Shown here: positions 1-9,300 of the stretch, piece after piece
Layout: each line of letters begins with the position of its first letter
Position numbering within the stretch: the first letter of the stretch is position 1
Assembly (NCBI GenBank): GCA_031288355.1
Contig: JAITRN010000028.1
Span: forward strand, 1-36,780
DNA from: Candidatus Opitulatrix roisinitermitis
GTDB lineage: Bacteria > Actinomycetota > Actinomycetes > Actinomycetales > Bifidobacteriaceae
DNA length: 36,780 nucleotides
Direction: 5' to 3'
The notes under the pieces: generated by a model
What the model saw: only the letters and a program-made list of their open reading frames with translations
Databases searched by the model: none
Told to the model about the DNA's origin: nothing
Program-made: the position numbers and the translations under genes

Positions 1-2
1 GA

Positions 3-113
3 CTGCAGACTAATTTTTCAGGAGATTTATCTTCTGAAAAATTAGGCTTTGCAGAACGGTTTACGGCAATTTCGGAAAAGTATATTGTTGGTTGGAAAAA
101 ATATTTAAATTAA
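3..113 (+). CDS. C-terminal fragment of an unidentified protein, truncated by window start (…LQTNFSGDLSSEKLGFAERFTAISEKYIVGWKKYLN*)
   Basis: Frame 3 is open from the window edge to TAA at 111-113; composition looks protein-like; no family recognised. Confidence 0.35.
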   Translation: MQTNFSGDLSSEKLGFAERFTAISEKYIVGWKKYLN

Positions 114-172
114 CAATCCGGTAATAATTTGTTGGGGCAGTGAGTGTTTTTTTTTTTTGTAAAAATTTAGGT

Positions 173-1333
173 ATGAGTGATTTTACAAATTTGAAATTAA
201 AGAAAATTAAATTGGAAAAATTAGGAGCTTTAGCCATTTTTGCGCTCTTCACAGTTGCCTCATTTTTAACAGGCTCTTCAGTTTCTGAAGCTGCTATTTC
301 AAAAACTGCTTTGCCTATCAGCTTTGGAGGCACAGGAGCTAGCACTCAAAGCACTGCACTAACCAACTTAGGGATAAATAATACAATAGATGAAAATTCT
401 AGCAACAGCACTTTTCCATCAGCCAAAACAGTTTATGATTATACTAAAAATGAGCTAGAACCAGATACACCTAAATCAGTATTTATAGCATCAGCCAATA
501 ATTCTTGTCACTCATGTTTTTCCACTAGCCTAACTTCGCTCAATAACGGCGCCAGCTGGGAAAGTAAATCCATAGGAAATAATACATTACGTGGCATTGC
601 TTATGGAGACGGAACATTTATAATGGTATCTGTTGGTAATTTAGGAATTTTTCGTTCAACCGATAAAGGACAAAACTGGTCCAGCCTCTCTTACACGGTT
701 GATCTATACAGCATAACTTTTGGAAATGGGGTATTCGTTGCTGTAGGAGACAGCGGAAATATTATGAGATCCACCGATTTGGGAGTCACTTGGACTTCTG
801 CCACTGTTGGCACCATTAGTCGATATGGTGTAGCTTTCAGAAATGGAGTATTTATTGCTGTAGGAGACAACGGAAATATTGTGAGATCCACCGATTTAGG
901 GACCACTTGGACTTCTGCCACTGTTGGCACCATTAGCCGATATGGTGTAGCTTTCAGAAATGGGGTATTTATTGCTGTAGGAGACGACGGAAATATTATG
1001 AGATCCACCGATTTAGGGGCCACTTGGACTTCTGCCACTGTTGGCACAAAAAAATTGAGAACAATAACTTATGGTAATAATACATGGATAATTTTAGGTT
1101 TTGATACAGTTTTAAGATCAACCGACAACGGAAAAACTTGGCAACAATCTAGTCTGGGCTACAATGGCTATGGAATTGCTTATGGAAATAAAACATTTAT
1201 AGGCGTAGGAAGAGCTACAAATGATAGCTATGGTTATATATTTACGTCAACTGACGATGGCTTATCTTGGAAATTAGTCTATTCCATTACTACCAATAAT
1301 TACAATCAAATTTATGGCATTGCCACCGATTAA
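173..1333 (+). CDS. Secreted BNR/YCF48-like beta-propeller repeat protein with an N-terminal tail-fibre-like motif
   Basis: Signal-peptide-like N-terminus (KLKKIKLEKLGALAIFALFTVASFLTGSSVSEAA); 'LPISFGGTGASTQSTALTNLGI' and 'STFPSAKTVYDY' resemble phage tail-fibre segments; repeated 'GNGVFVAVGDSGNIMRSTDLGVTWTSATVG' blades. ORF track starts at GTG 140; ATG 173 fits the signal peptide better. Confidence 0.75.
   Translation: MSDFTNLKLKKIKLEKLGALAIFALFTVASFLTGSSVSEAAISKTALPISFGGTGASTQSTALTNLGINNTIDENSSNSTFPSAKTVYDYTKNELEPDTPKSVFIASANNSCHSCFSTSLTSLNNGASWESKSIGNNTLRGIAYGDGTFIMVSVGNLGIFRSTDKGQNWSSLSYTVDLYSITFGNGVFVAVGDSGNIMRSTDLGVTWTSATVGTISRYGVAFRNGVFIAVGDNGNIVRSTDLGTTWTSATVGTISRYGVAFRNGVFIAVGDDGNIMRSTDLGATWTSATVGTKKLRTITYGNNTWIILGFDTVLRSTDNGKTWQQSSLGYNGYGIAYGNKTFIGVGRATNDSYGYIFTSTDDGLSWKLVYSITTNNYNQIYGIATD
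724..1047 (+). repeat. Intragenic tandem repeat, 117 bp (39 aa) unit, about 2.8 copies
   Basis: 'aaatggggtatttattgctgtaggaga...' begins at 724, 841 and 958, exactly 117 bp apart, with only scattered substitutions. Confidence 0.93.
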
Positions 1334-1356
1334 AATATTAAAAATTACTCCGAAAA

Positions 1357-2421
1357 TCAATTCATATACAACTTTTTTAAAGACATAGATGAATCTATTG
1401 AAAAATTTTTCGGCGACTGTGCTTTATTAGCAGTAAATAAAATTTCTCCCAATTTTGCTACCATTACTCCATTATCTGTACAAAGTTTAACTGGCGGAAT
1501 AAATAATTCGTAGCCTAACTGCAAACATTGGCTTTGCAAAAAACTCCGCAAATAGGAATTTGCTGAAAAACCTCCCCCTATACAAATAGTTTTAATGTTA
1601 AAATATTGAGCAGCATCTAAAGTTTTTTTCACTAAAACTTCTGTTACTGCCTTAGATAAAGAGGCAATAATATCATATTTAAATTTAGAAGAATTGGAAT
1701 TTTTTTTAGAATTCAATTTATCTAAATTGGCCCCAATATATCTAGCCACAGCAGTTTTTAGCCCAGAAAAAGAAAAATCAAATCTATGTTCATCAAAATG
1801 TTTTTTTTGAGTATAACCCTTAGGAAATTGTACAAAGTTCTCATCGCCTTTTTTAGACATTTCATCCATTTGAGGCCCAGCTGGATAATCTAAACCTAGC
1901 AAACGCCCAATCTTATCAAAGCATTCACCAGCAGCGTCATCAGTGGTTGATCCAATAATTTCAATTACTTTACCTGCAACTTTAATAATTGCTGTATGCC
2001 CTCCTGAAACCACTAAACCAATAAATTCATCAACAAAATTATCAAAAACTAAACTATTAACAAAAATATGTGCTGCAACATGATTCACGCCAAAAAGCGG
2101 ACAACCTAGAGAAAAAGCTAAACCTTTAGCAAAACTAACACCAGTTGCTAAACAGCCCGCTAAACCTGGCCCAGCGCTAACAGCAATTACATCTATTTCA
2201 TTTAGGTCTATATTAGCCGTATTTAAAGCTCTATCGAGTGTCGGTCGCAAAGCTTCTAAATGGGCCCTAGAAGCAATTTCAGGGATAACTCCGCCAAACC
2301 TCGCATGTTCATCAGCCGATGAAGCAATTTCATTAGCCAGAATTTTTCCATTTTGCAAAATGCCTACACCTGTTTCATCACAAGTTGATTCTATTCCTAA
2401 AACAATTAAATTATTAGCCAT
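1357..2421 (-). CDS. tsaD: tRNA N6-adenosine threonylcarbamoyltransferase TsaD (Gcp/Kae1 family)
   Basis: N-terminal 'VLGIESTCDETGVGI', 'NHVAAHIF', 'GLVVSGGHTAII', 'DDAAGECFDKIGRLLGLDYPAGP', 'FSFSGLKTAV'. Confidence 0.97.
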   Translation of the reverse strand: MANNLIVLGIESTCDETGVGILQNGKILANEIASSADEHARFGGVIPEIASRAHLEALRPTLDRALNTANIDLNEIDVIAVSAGPGLAGCLATGVSFAKGLAFSLGCPLFGVNHVAAHIFVNSLVFDNFVDEFIGLVVSGGHTAIIKVAGKVIEIIGSTTDDAAGECFDKIGRLLGLDYPAGPQMDEMSKKGDENFVQFPKGYTQKKHFDEHRFDFSFSGLKTAVARYIGANLDKLNSKKNSNSSKFKYDIIASLSKAVTEVLVKKTLDAAQYFNIKTICIGGGFSANSYLRSFLQSQCLQLGYELFIPPVKLCTDNGVMVAKLGEILFTANKAQSPKNFSIDSSMSLKKLYMN

Positions 2422-2434
2422 TTTATTTATAAAA

Positions 2435-3520
2435 TTAAATAATTTTTTTAGAATTCATACCTTCTGTATAAAGCGGCAAATTCATCAACTTTTTTTCTAA
2501 ATAATCAAGAGGGGCGCCATCAAACAAAATTTTGTAAACACCTGAAACAATAGGCATAGGCACAATATATTCCTTTGCCAACTGCAAAGCAGCCTTAGTG
2601 GTCATACATCCTTCAGCTACACCATTTAGGCGTTCTTTAGCTTGTTCAAAATCCAAACCTTTTCCTAAATTCAAGCCGAAGGAATAATTGCGAGAATTAG
2701 GTGACATACAAGTGGTAATTAAATCGCCAACTCCAGCCAAACCATAGAAAGTTTTCGTTTGAGCACCCATAGAAACGCCTAAACGCATAATTTCCTCTAA
2801 TCCGCGAGCCATAATTGCCGATTGTGTGTTAAATCCATAATCTTTACCATTAGCCATCCCTATTGCTAAGGCTATAATATTCTTCAACGCGCCGCATAAT
2901 TCCACACCTAACACATCTGACGAAGCAAAAGGTCTAAAATATTGAGTGGCTACAGCCTGACTTATTTGTTTTACAACTTCATTTGATTTGCCTGCAACCA
3001 CTGTAGCTGATGGTTTTTTGTCTAATACTTCTCCAGCTAAATTAGGGCCTGAAAGAGAGGCTACATTAACCTTATCTAGCAACAACACTTCACGAATGAC
3101 TTGTGTCATAGTTTTATTGCTGGTCAATTCTATTCCTTTTGATAAAGAAACACAGACTGTTTCAGAAGAAATAAAAGCTTTTACTTCCTTTAAAGTATTT
3201 CTTAAATATTGCGAACTAACACAAAAAAACAAACAATCTTTCTCGCTAATTGCTTCTTCTAAAGAATTAGTTGCAACAATTCTTTCACTAAATTTTTTGC
3301 CTAAATGCCGTTGATGAATATGCTGGGAATTCATATTTTCAACCACATCAACTTCTCTATCCCATAGCACAACTTCATTATAATTAGTTGTTAGAATATT
3401 GGCAAAAACGCTCCCCCAAGCTCCGCCTCCAATAACTGCAACTTTTCTAAACACTTTTGCTCCTTTTTTATAACATCTAAATTTTCTAAATATATATTTT
3501 ACAAGAAAACGCCACAACAT
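2435..3520 (-). CDS. gpsA: NAD(P)-dependent glycerol-3-phosphate dehydrogenase
   Basis: 'VAVIGGGAWGSVFANIL' Rossmann motif, 'ELCGALKNIIALAIGMANG', 'GLAGVGDLITTC'. The true start is probably internal (about 3450), because the first ~25 residues precede the Rossmann fold and overlap plsC. Confidence 0.96.
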   Translation of the reverse strand: MLWRFLVKYIFRKFRCYKKGAKVFRKVAVIGGGAWGSVFANILTTNYNEVVLWDREVDVVENMNSQHIHQRHLGKKFSERIVATNSLEEAISEKDCLFFCVSSQYLRNTLKEVKAFISSETVCVSLSKGIELTSNKTMTQVIREVLLLDKVNVASLSGPNLAGEVLDKKPSATVVAGKSNEVVKQISQAVATQYFRPFASSDVLGVELCGALKNIIALAIGMANGKDYGFNTQSAIMARGLEEIMRLGVSMGAQTKTFYGLAGVGDLITTCMSPNSRNYSFGLNLGKGLDFEQAKERLNGVAEGCMTTKAALQLAKEYIVPMPIVSGVYKILFDGAPLDYLEKKLMNLPLYTEGMNSKKII

Positions 3521-4152
3521 CTTTTAGGTGAAAAATTTTCACTATCAATTTGACGAATTCCTTTTAATAGTTTATCTATTTCTATACTCATTTTATTAGT
3601 TAAATCTAAAACAGAATCATTAATGTCAAATTTTAATGGTAAACCAACGCAAAACCGCAAACGACCTTTCACAAAATCGCAAGCTGCTGGAATAACGCAA
3701 ACTCCAGGATAAGATAAAGCTAATCTAGCAGCGCCTGTTTTAAATTTTAAGAGCTCACCATTTTTTATTTTTGAAGTCGTTCCCTCTGGAAAAATAACTA
3801 TATATTCATTTTGTTCCAAATGCTCTTTAGCAATATCTAAACTACTTTTAGCTTTTTTTGAATTTCTTTCCACCGGAATTGCTTCTATAAAAGTCAAAAA
3901 TTTCTTCAAAATAGGAACATCCCAGAGGTTAACTTTGGCAAATACTTTTGGATATCTTCCTCTTTTAAAGCCTGCAAATACAGGAGATGGAGCATCTAAA
4001 TTTCTTATATGATTGCAAATAAAAATCACTGAACCCATCTTAGGGATATTACCTAAACCATAAAATTTTATTCTAGTTAAAATAAAATAAATTCCAAAAA
4101 GAACTTTTCCTGTAATAAAATATGCCATTTTATAGCCAAAACTTTTTTTCAT
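3499..4152 (-). CDS. plsC: 1-acyl-sn-glycerol-3-phosphate acyltransferase (PlsC family)
   Basis: HX4D motif 'NHIRNLD' and 'FPEGTTS'; adjacent to gpsA; ATGA overlap with smpB at 4149-4152. Confidence 0.93.
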   Translation of the reverse strand: MKKSFGYKMAYFITGKVLFGIYFILTRIKFYGLGNIPKMGSVIFICNHIRNLDAPSPVFAGFKRGRYPKVFAKVNLWDVPILKKFLTFIEAIPVERNSKKAKSSLDIAKEHLEQNEYIVIFPEGTTSKIKNGELLKFKTGAARLALSYPGVCVIPAACDFVKGRLRFCVGLPLKFDINDSVLDLTNKMSIEIDKLLKGIRQIDSENFSPKRCCGVFL

Positions 4153-4607
4153 AAACTATATTTATTTACCTCTTTAAATGCTCTTCGTTTATCTCTATCG
4201 TCCTGTTTTTCTTTTAAACTTTGTCTTTTGTCATAAAGTTTTTTGCCTTTAGCTGTGCCTATTTCTAATTTAAAAAAACCTCTTTTTTCATATAATTTTA
4301 AAGGCACAATAGTTATGCCTTTGGCTTCCACAGCTTTTTGTAATTTATTTATTTCACGAGCATGCAACAACAATTTTCGTTTTCTGACTGGATTATGATT
4401 AGTCCAACTGCCTTGAGAATATTGCGATATATGAGCATTTTCTAAAAAAGCTTCCCCTCCTGAAAACCCTATAAAAGAATCTTTAAAATTGACAGACCCC
4501 GCCCGAATAGATTTCACTTCTGTGCCTAACAAGCTCAATCCAGCTTCATATTTGTCTAATATAAAATAATCATGATAAGCCTTTTTATTTTGGGCTATTA
4601 TTTTCAT
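4149..4607 (-). CDS. smpB: SsrA-binding protein SmpB
   Basis: 'IAQNKKAYHDYFILDKYEAGLSLLGTEVKSIRAGSVNFKDSF', 'GKKLYDKRQSLKEKQDDRDKRR' tail. Confidence 0.97.
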   Translation of the reverse strand: MKIIAQNKKAYHDYFILDKYEAGLSLLGTEVKSIRAGSVNFKDSFIGFSGGEAFLENAHISQYSQGSWTNHNPVRKRKLLLHAREINKLQKAVEAKGITIVPLKLYEKRGFFKLEIGTAKGKKLYDKRQSLKEKQDDRDKRRAFKEVNKYSL

Positions 4608-4609
4608 TT

Positions 4610-5779
4610 TTAAAATTGACTAGCAAAATTTTTATAAGCTTGCAGAGCCTGCGCAAAAACCTGATCCATATCAAAATATTTATATTCGCCTAATCTGCCT
4701 CCAAATATAACACCAGGCTCTGCTTTCGCGTTTTGCTGATATTTCGCATAATTATCAGCGTCTTCAGGAGTGTTTACTGGATAATAAGGTTCATCATCTC
4801 TTTCAGCAAAACGTGAAAACTCTTTTACTACAACAGTTTTATCAGATGAATAACTTCTTTCTGGATGAAAATGTCTAAATTCTAAAATTCTGGTGAAAGG
4901 CTCTTGTAAATCAGCATAATTCATAGCACCTATACCTTGATAATCAGCCGTATTTTCAATGGATTTCACAAAATCTAATGTTCTCCAACCAAGCTGTCCA
5001 TATTCATAATTAAAGTATTTATCTATTGGCCCTGTATAAATAACAGGTATTTTTCCCACAACATTCTTTTTTGAAAAAATAAAATTTTCATCAAAAAAAT
5101 CAACTGACAATTTAATATCTATTAAATTTTCTCTAACCATGTTTTCAAATAATTTAGCATAGCCTTCCTCGGGCAAACCCTCATATTTATCATTAAAATA
5201 ACGATTGTCATAATTATAACGAACTGGCAAACGCCGAATTATAGAGGGGTCCAAAAGTTTAGGATCTGTTTGCCATTGTTTAGCAGTATAATTCTTTATA
5301 AAAGCTTCATAAAGCGGACGGCCTATTAACGAAATGCCTTGTTCATCAAGATTTGCTGGCTGAGTTCCGGCTAATTGAGAAGCATGCTTTTTAATTAAAT
5401 CCCGTGCTTCATCAGGCGAATAAGACGCTCGAAAAAATTGATTAATAGTTCCTAGATTTATTGGCATAGGAAACACTTCTCCTTTATGCGTTGTATAAAC
5501 TCTATGAACATAATTTGTGAATTTGGTAAATTGATTAACATATTCCCAAACTTCATCATTACTTGTATGAAATAAATGAGCGCCATATTTATGAACTTCT
5601 ATACCTGTCTCTTGATCAAATTCAGAATAAGCATTTCCGCCTATATGGTTTCGCTTATCAATAATTAATACTTTTTTGCCGCTTCTAGCAGCCCTTTCAG
5701 CAAATGTTAAACCAAAAATTCCAGCGCCAACAATTAACAAATTATAATCGTTTAAATCGTTATTCACAAAATCAGACAT
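4610..5779 (-). CDS. glf: UDP-galactopyranose mutase
   Basis: 'LLIVGAGIFGLTFAERAARSGKKVLIIDKRNHIGGNAYSE', 'IEVHKYGAHLFHTSNDEVWEYVNQFTKFTNY', 'EFSRFAERDDEPYYPVNT'. Confidence 0.96.
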   Translation of the reverse strand: MSDFVNNDLNDYNLLIVGAGIFGLTFAERAARSGKKVLIIDKRNHIGGNAYSEFDQETGIEVHKYGAHLFHTSNDEVWEYVNQFTKFTNYVHRVYTTHKGEVFPMPINLGTINQFFRASYSPDEARDLIKKHASQLAGTQPANLDEQGISLIGRPLYEAFIKNYTAKQWQTDPKLLDPSIIRRLPVRYNYDNRYFNDKYEGLPEEGYAKLFENMVRENLIDIKLSVDFFDENFIFSKKNVVGKIPVIYTGPIDKYFNYEYGQLGWRTLDFVKSIENTADYQGIGAMNYADLQEPFTRILEFRHFHPERSYSSDKTVVVKEFSRFAERDDEPYYPVNTPEDADNYAKYQQNAKAEPGVIFGGRLGEYKYFDMDQVFAQALQAYKNFASQF

Positions 5780-5813
5780 ACCTAAATTATAGCAGGTTTA
5801 TTATCCAATAAAT

Positions 5814-7127
5814 CTACCGTTTGAGCTGTTTTTTAGCAATACGCCCTTTTATTATCATATAAAAAGCCCAAACAATTAAACTTAGAAATTCCACGCCAAA
5901 AAACACTAATGCTATTTCGCCAGATTGCCATAATCCATCAACTCCTAGATGTTTAAAACTCGATTTGCCCACAACACCAGAAGATAAAAAGAAAAAAGAA
6001 GCTAAAAAACAAAAATTTAAAATACTTGAAATTAAGCAACATATAAATACTGCAAATATGCGATTGGCTAATTCAGGCGTGTAAAGTTGAGCTAGTGTAT
6101 TGCCAAAATTAAAACGCTCAATTTTTAAAACATTCTTTTTTTCTTTTATAAAATTAAATCTATAATTATTTTTTTTAGTCATTTTTATAATTGCCCATGC
6201 TCCCCATACAGCAATTGACAAAAAAGCTATTAAAACCGCTAAAAAAATAAAATGCATAGAATTGTTAGTTGGATATATTGCTAAAAAAGGCACTGTTGGC
6301 GCTAAAGTTTGATTGGTTTCCCAAAGCGAAAAAGGAATAGTGTATTGAAAGCTAACTCCCATATGCGTAAACCAAGCAGGTATTAAAAAGATAAGATTAG
6401 GAAGAAATACTATTTGAATGAATATCAAGCCAACGGCTCCAAAAGCAGAAATATTCAATAAGCTATAAACTGCTGATATTTCCCGAAACGATAAAATAGT
6501 CCATAAAATAAAAACCAAACAAGAAAAAATTCCTATAAAAGCTAACGTCACAACTGATATCTTTATGCTCAAACGCGCGAAATTCAAAATAACTTTAAAT
6601 TTTCTTGAATATTTAGCCGTTTGAATAATTTCTGCTCTAGCTCGCAAATATACCGCTGCCTGCCCTGAAAATAAAATCAAACTAGGCAATAATAAAATTT
6701 TTATCACCGACTCTTGACTAATAGTTTTGCTAAGTATAGAAATTATAATTGAAATTGCTGACTGAATTATAAAAGACGTTACTAAAGTAATAACATCTAT
6801 TTTTTTGACTCGTTTAGCACATATATACGAAAAAAATATAAACAAAAATGTTAAAAAAAGAGGCATTAAAGATATGGTCTGATCTCCTAAAGACAAAGAT
6901 AATCCAAACGGCAAAAAATATAAACTAAAACTTAAACTAAAAATATATTGCCAAAGAGGCGTATCGGAACTAATAGCTGGAGGGGATGAAATAATTATAA
7001 AAGCCAAGATAATAAAAATTGAGGCATAACAAAAAAAGACTGTTTTGAAAGCCAATTTTATACCTGATAAAATCCTAATGCTCTTTTTAATAGCGTTTAT
7101 AGTATTAGTATCTATTGTAGAAACCAT
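5814..7127 (-). CDS. Polytopic membrane protein, DUF6350-like (actinobacterial)
   Basis: Many hydrophobic helices; 'GLSLSLGDQTISLMPLFLTFLF' resembles the DUF6350 pattern; position near glf/smpB. Confidence 0.6.
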   Translation of the reverse strand: MVSTIDTNTINAIKKSIRILSGIKLAFKTVFFCYASIFIILAFIIISSPPAISSDTPLWQYIFSLSFSLYFLPFGLSLSLGDQTISLMPLFLTFLFIFFSYICAKRVKKIDVITLVTSFIIQSAISIIISILSKTISQESVIKILLLPSLILFSGQAAVYLRARAEIIQTAKYSRKFKVILNFARLSIKISVVTLAFIGIFSCLVFILWTILSFREISAVYSLLNISAFGAVGLIFIQIVFLPNLIFLIPAWFTHMGVSFQYTIPFSLWETNQTLAPTVPFLAIYPTNNSMHFIFLAVLIAFLSIAVWGAWAIIKMTKKNNYRFNFIKEKKNVLKIERFNFGNTLAQLYTPELANRIFAVFICCLISSILNFCFLASFFFLSSGVVGKSSFKHLGVDGLWQSGEIALVFFGVEFLSLIVWAFYMIIKGRIAKKQLKR

Positions 7128-9171
7128 ATTTTGATTTAAAACTATTATTGTTATTAGTATATTTATTATTTTTAAAAACTTGATTTATTGTTAAACCTAA
7201 ATCTATATCGTTTACATAAGGCGAAACAGTTAAATGAGTCACCTGGCCCCAAACTAAACGACTTGCAGCCCAAGTTAAATAGAGTCTTTCTTTTGCTCTG
7301 GTGACCCCCACATAAGCTAGACGCCTTTCTTCATTTAGCTCTTCCAAATTATCCATTGAAAGTCTGCTAGGAGTCGTCCCGTTTTCTAACCCCATAAAAA
7401 ATACTATTGGATATTCTAATCCTTTAGCAGAATGCAGGGTCATAAGCGTCACAAAACCATTGTCTTTACCTGATATAGGCAAAGCGTCAGTATCAGACAT
7501 AAGGGCCAGCATTTCCAAAAACTTCTCTAATGTCGGAGAGGGGGTATCATCTTTCCAGCTTTTAGCAACATTAACAAAAGCTTCAACATTTTCTAAACGC
7601 ACCTGATCTTGCGGATCGGTGGAAAATTCAAAATATTGTCTTATTCCGCTTTTCTCAACAACGTCATTTACAAATGAAACAATATCTGTAGCAGTTTTTG
7701 AATTAGAAATATCGTCAGCGGTTATTTTTGCAAACCTAAGCATCTGCATAAAATCCTGAAATTTGCGCTTAGCTGCCAAGCTCAAATTAGTTATTTCTTC
7801 GACTTTATTTAAAGCATCATAAAATGAAATATTGTTTATTTTGGCAAATTGAGCGACCTTTTCAACACTAGTTTTTCCAAGCCCTCTTGCAGGAAAATTT
7901 ATAACTCTCAATAAACTAATATCATCAAATGGATTATTTATAACTTTCAGATATGCCATAATATCTCTTATTTCTTTACGATCATAAAATTTTGTGCCGC
8001 CTAAAATTTTATAAGGAATTGCTTTTTCTATTAAAGCCTGCTCTATTGGGCGACTCATAGCATTAGCTCTATAAAAACAAGCCACATCTTTAGGCTTATA
8101 ATTTTCAATATTGATTAACCTCTCTATTTCATTTGAAATAAATTGAGCTTCAGCTTCATCATTATCAGTTTCGCAAATTACTATTTTTTCGCCAACTCCT
8201 AAATCAGACCAAAGTTCTTTTTTATAATGCGAGCTGATGTCTTTTATTATTGAATTGGCGGCTTGTAAAATAGTATTTGTTGAACGATAATTTTGATTTA
8301 AAATAATAGTTTTTGCACCTGCCCAATCAGCTTCAAACTCTTGAATATTCCGTATATCTGCTCCTCTAAAAGAATAAATTGATTGATCTGTATCACCAAC
8401 AACTGTTATATAATTTTCAGGGCTATATAGACTTTTTAAAAGCATATATTGAGCAATATTTGTATCCTGATATTCATCCACAAAAATATATTTAAATTGT
8501 TGACGATATTTATTTGCAGTTTCACAAGAATTTTTAAAAAGATCTATTGTTCGTAAAATAATATCATCAAAGTCCAAAGCATTGGCCATTTTTAATCTAT
8601 TATTATATATTCTAAAAACATCATATAATAATTTTTCAAAACAATAGCCTTGGGCTTCCTCCGGCTCAGACATTTCGGACTTCAAACTGCTAATTTCGGA
8701 CAAAAATGAATTAGGCCTAAATCTTTTGTCATCAACTGCTAAATCTCGTAAAATATTTTTAATCAATTGCAAAGAATCGGAAGTGTCGTAAATTACAAAA
8801 TTAGAAACTAATCCCGCTTTATCATGCTCCTTCCGCAAAATTCTCAAACAAGCAGCATGAAATGTGTGGGCCCATATAGCATTAGCGTCCTTTTGAGTGT
8901 CAGATAATATTTTATACAAACGGCGTTTTAGTTCAGACGCAGCTTTATTTGTGAAAGTAATTGCTAATATCTGCCAAGGCTGAACATTTTTATATTGCAA
9001 AATATGAGCAATTCTATAAGTTATAACTCTGGTTTTTCCAGAACCTGCACCAGCTAAAACTAAAAGGCTTTTTCCCTCATATTCAACAGCCGCTTTTTGC
9101 TCAGGATTTAAAGGAAAAAAATCTTTTGACACATATTTAATTATAGCATTTATTAAAAGCGTTTGGCGCAA
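7105..9171 (-). CDS. pcrA: ATP-dependent DNA helicase UvrD/PcrA
   Basis: 'LNPEQKAAVEYEGKSLLVLAGAGSGKTRVITYRIAHIL', 'FVDEYQDTN', 'VVGDTDQSIYSFRGAD', 'LNQNYRST', 'TLHSAKGLEYPIVFFMGLENG', 'EERRLAYVGVTRAKERLYL'. Start may be internal at VSKDFFPLN. Confidence 0.95.
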   Translation of the reverse strand: MRQTLLINAIIKYVSKDFFPLNPEQKAAVEYEGKSLLVLAGAGSGKTRVITYRIAHILQYKNVQPWQILAITFTNKAASELKRRLYKILSDTQKDANAIWAHTFHAACLRILRKEHDKAGLVSNFVIYDTSDSLQLIKNILRDLAVDDKRFRPNSFLSEISSLKSEMSEPEEAQGYCFEKLLYDVFRIYNNRLKMANALDFDDIILRTIDLFKNSCETANKYRQQFKYIFVDEYQDTNIAQYMLLKSLYSPENYITVVGDTDQSIYSFRGADIRNIQEFEADWAGAKTIILNQNYRSTNTILQAANSIIKDISSHYKKELWSDLGVGEKIVICETDNDEAEAQFISNEIERLINIENYKPKDVACFYRANAMSRPIEQALIEKAIPYKILGGTKFYDRKEIRDIMAYLKVINNPFDDISLLRVINFPARGLGKTSVEKVAQFAKINNISFYDALNKVEEITNLSLAAKRKFQDFMQMLRFAKITADDISNSKTATDIVSFVNDVVEKSGIRQYFEFSTDPQDQVRLENVEAFVNVAKSWKDDTPSPTLEKFLEMLALMSDTDALPISGKDNGFVTLMTLHSAKGLEYPIVFFMGLENGTTPSRLSMDNLEELNEERRLAYVGVTRAKERLYLTWAASRLVWGQVTHLTVSPYVNDIDLGLTINQVFKNNKYTNNNNSFKSKYGFYNRY

Positions 9172-9300
9172 GCTACAAAAAATTAGAAAACAAATAATTA
9201 AATTAAATAACGCCTATAAAACAAGTGCAAAAAATTGGTTTTCAACAATTTAATACACAAAATTTGACTTTTGAATTAGCTAAATGGCAAAATTAAAATT

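Noticed and set aside
691-1047. Minus-strand ORF of 118 aa
   Set aside because: Antisense shadow of the 117-bp tandem repeat in the plus-strand propeller gene.
2988-3314. Plus-strand 108-aa ORF opposite gpsA
   Set aside because: Fully antisense to a conserved housekeeping gene with no domain signal.
9225-9296. Short plus-strand ORF VQKIGFQQFNTQNLTFELAKWQN* before comEA
   Set aside because: Only 23 codons, no family recognised; could be a relic or leader peptide but evidence is insufficient.
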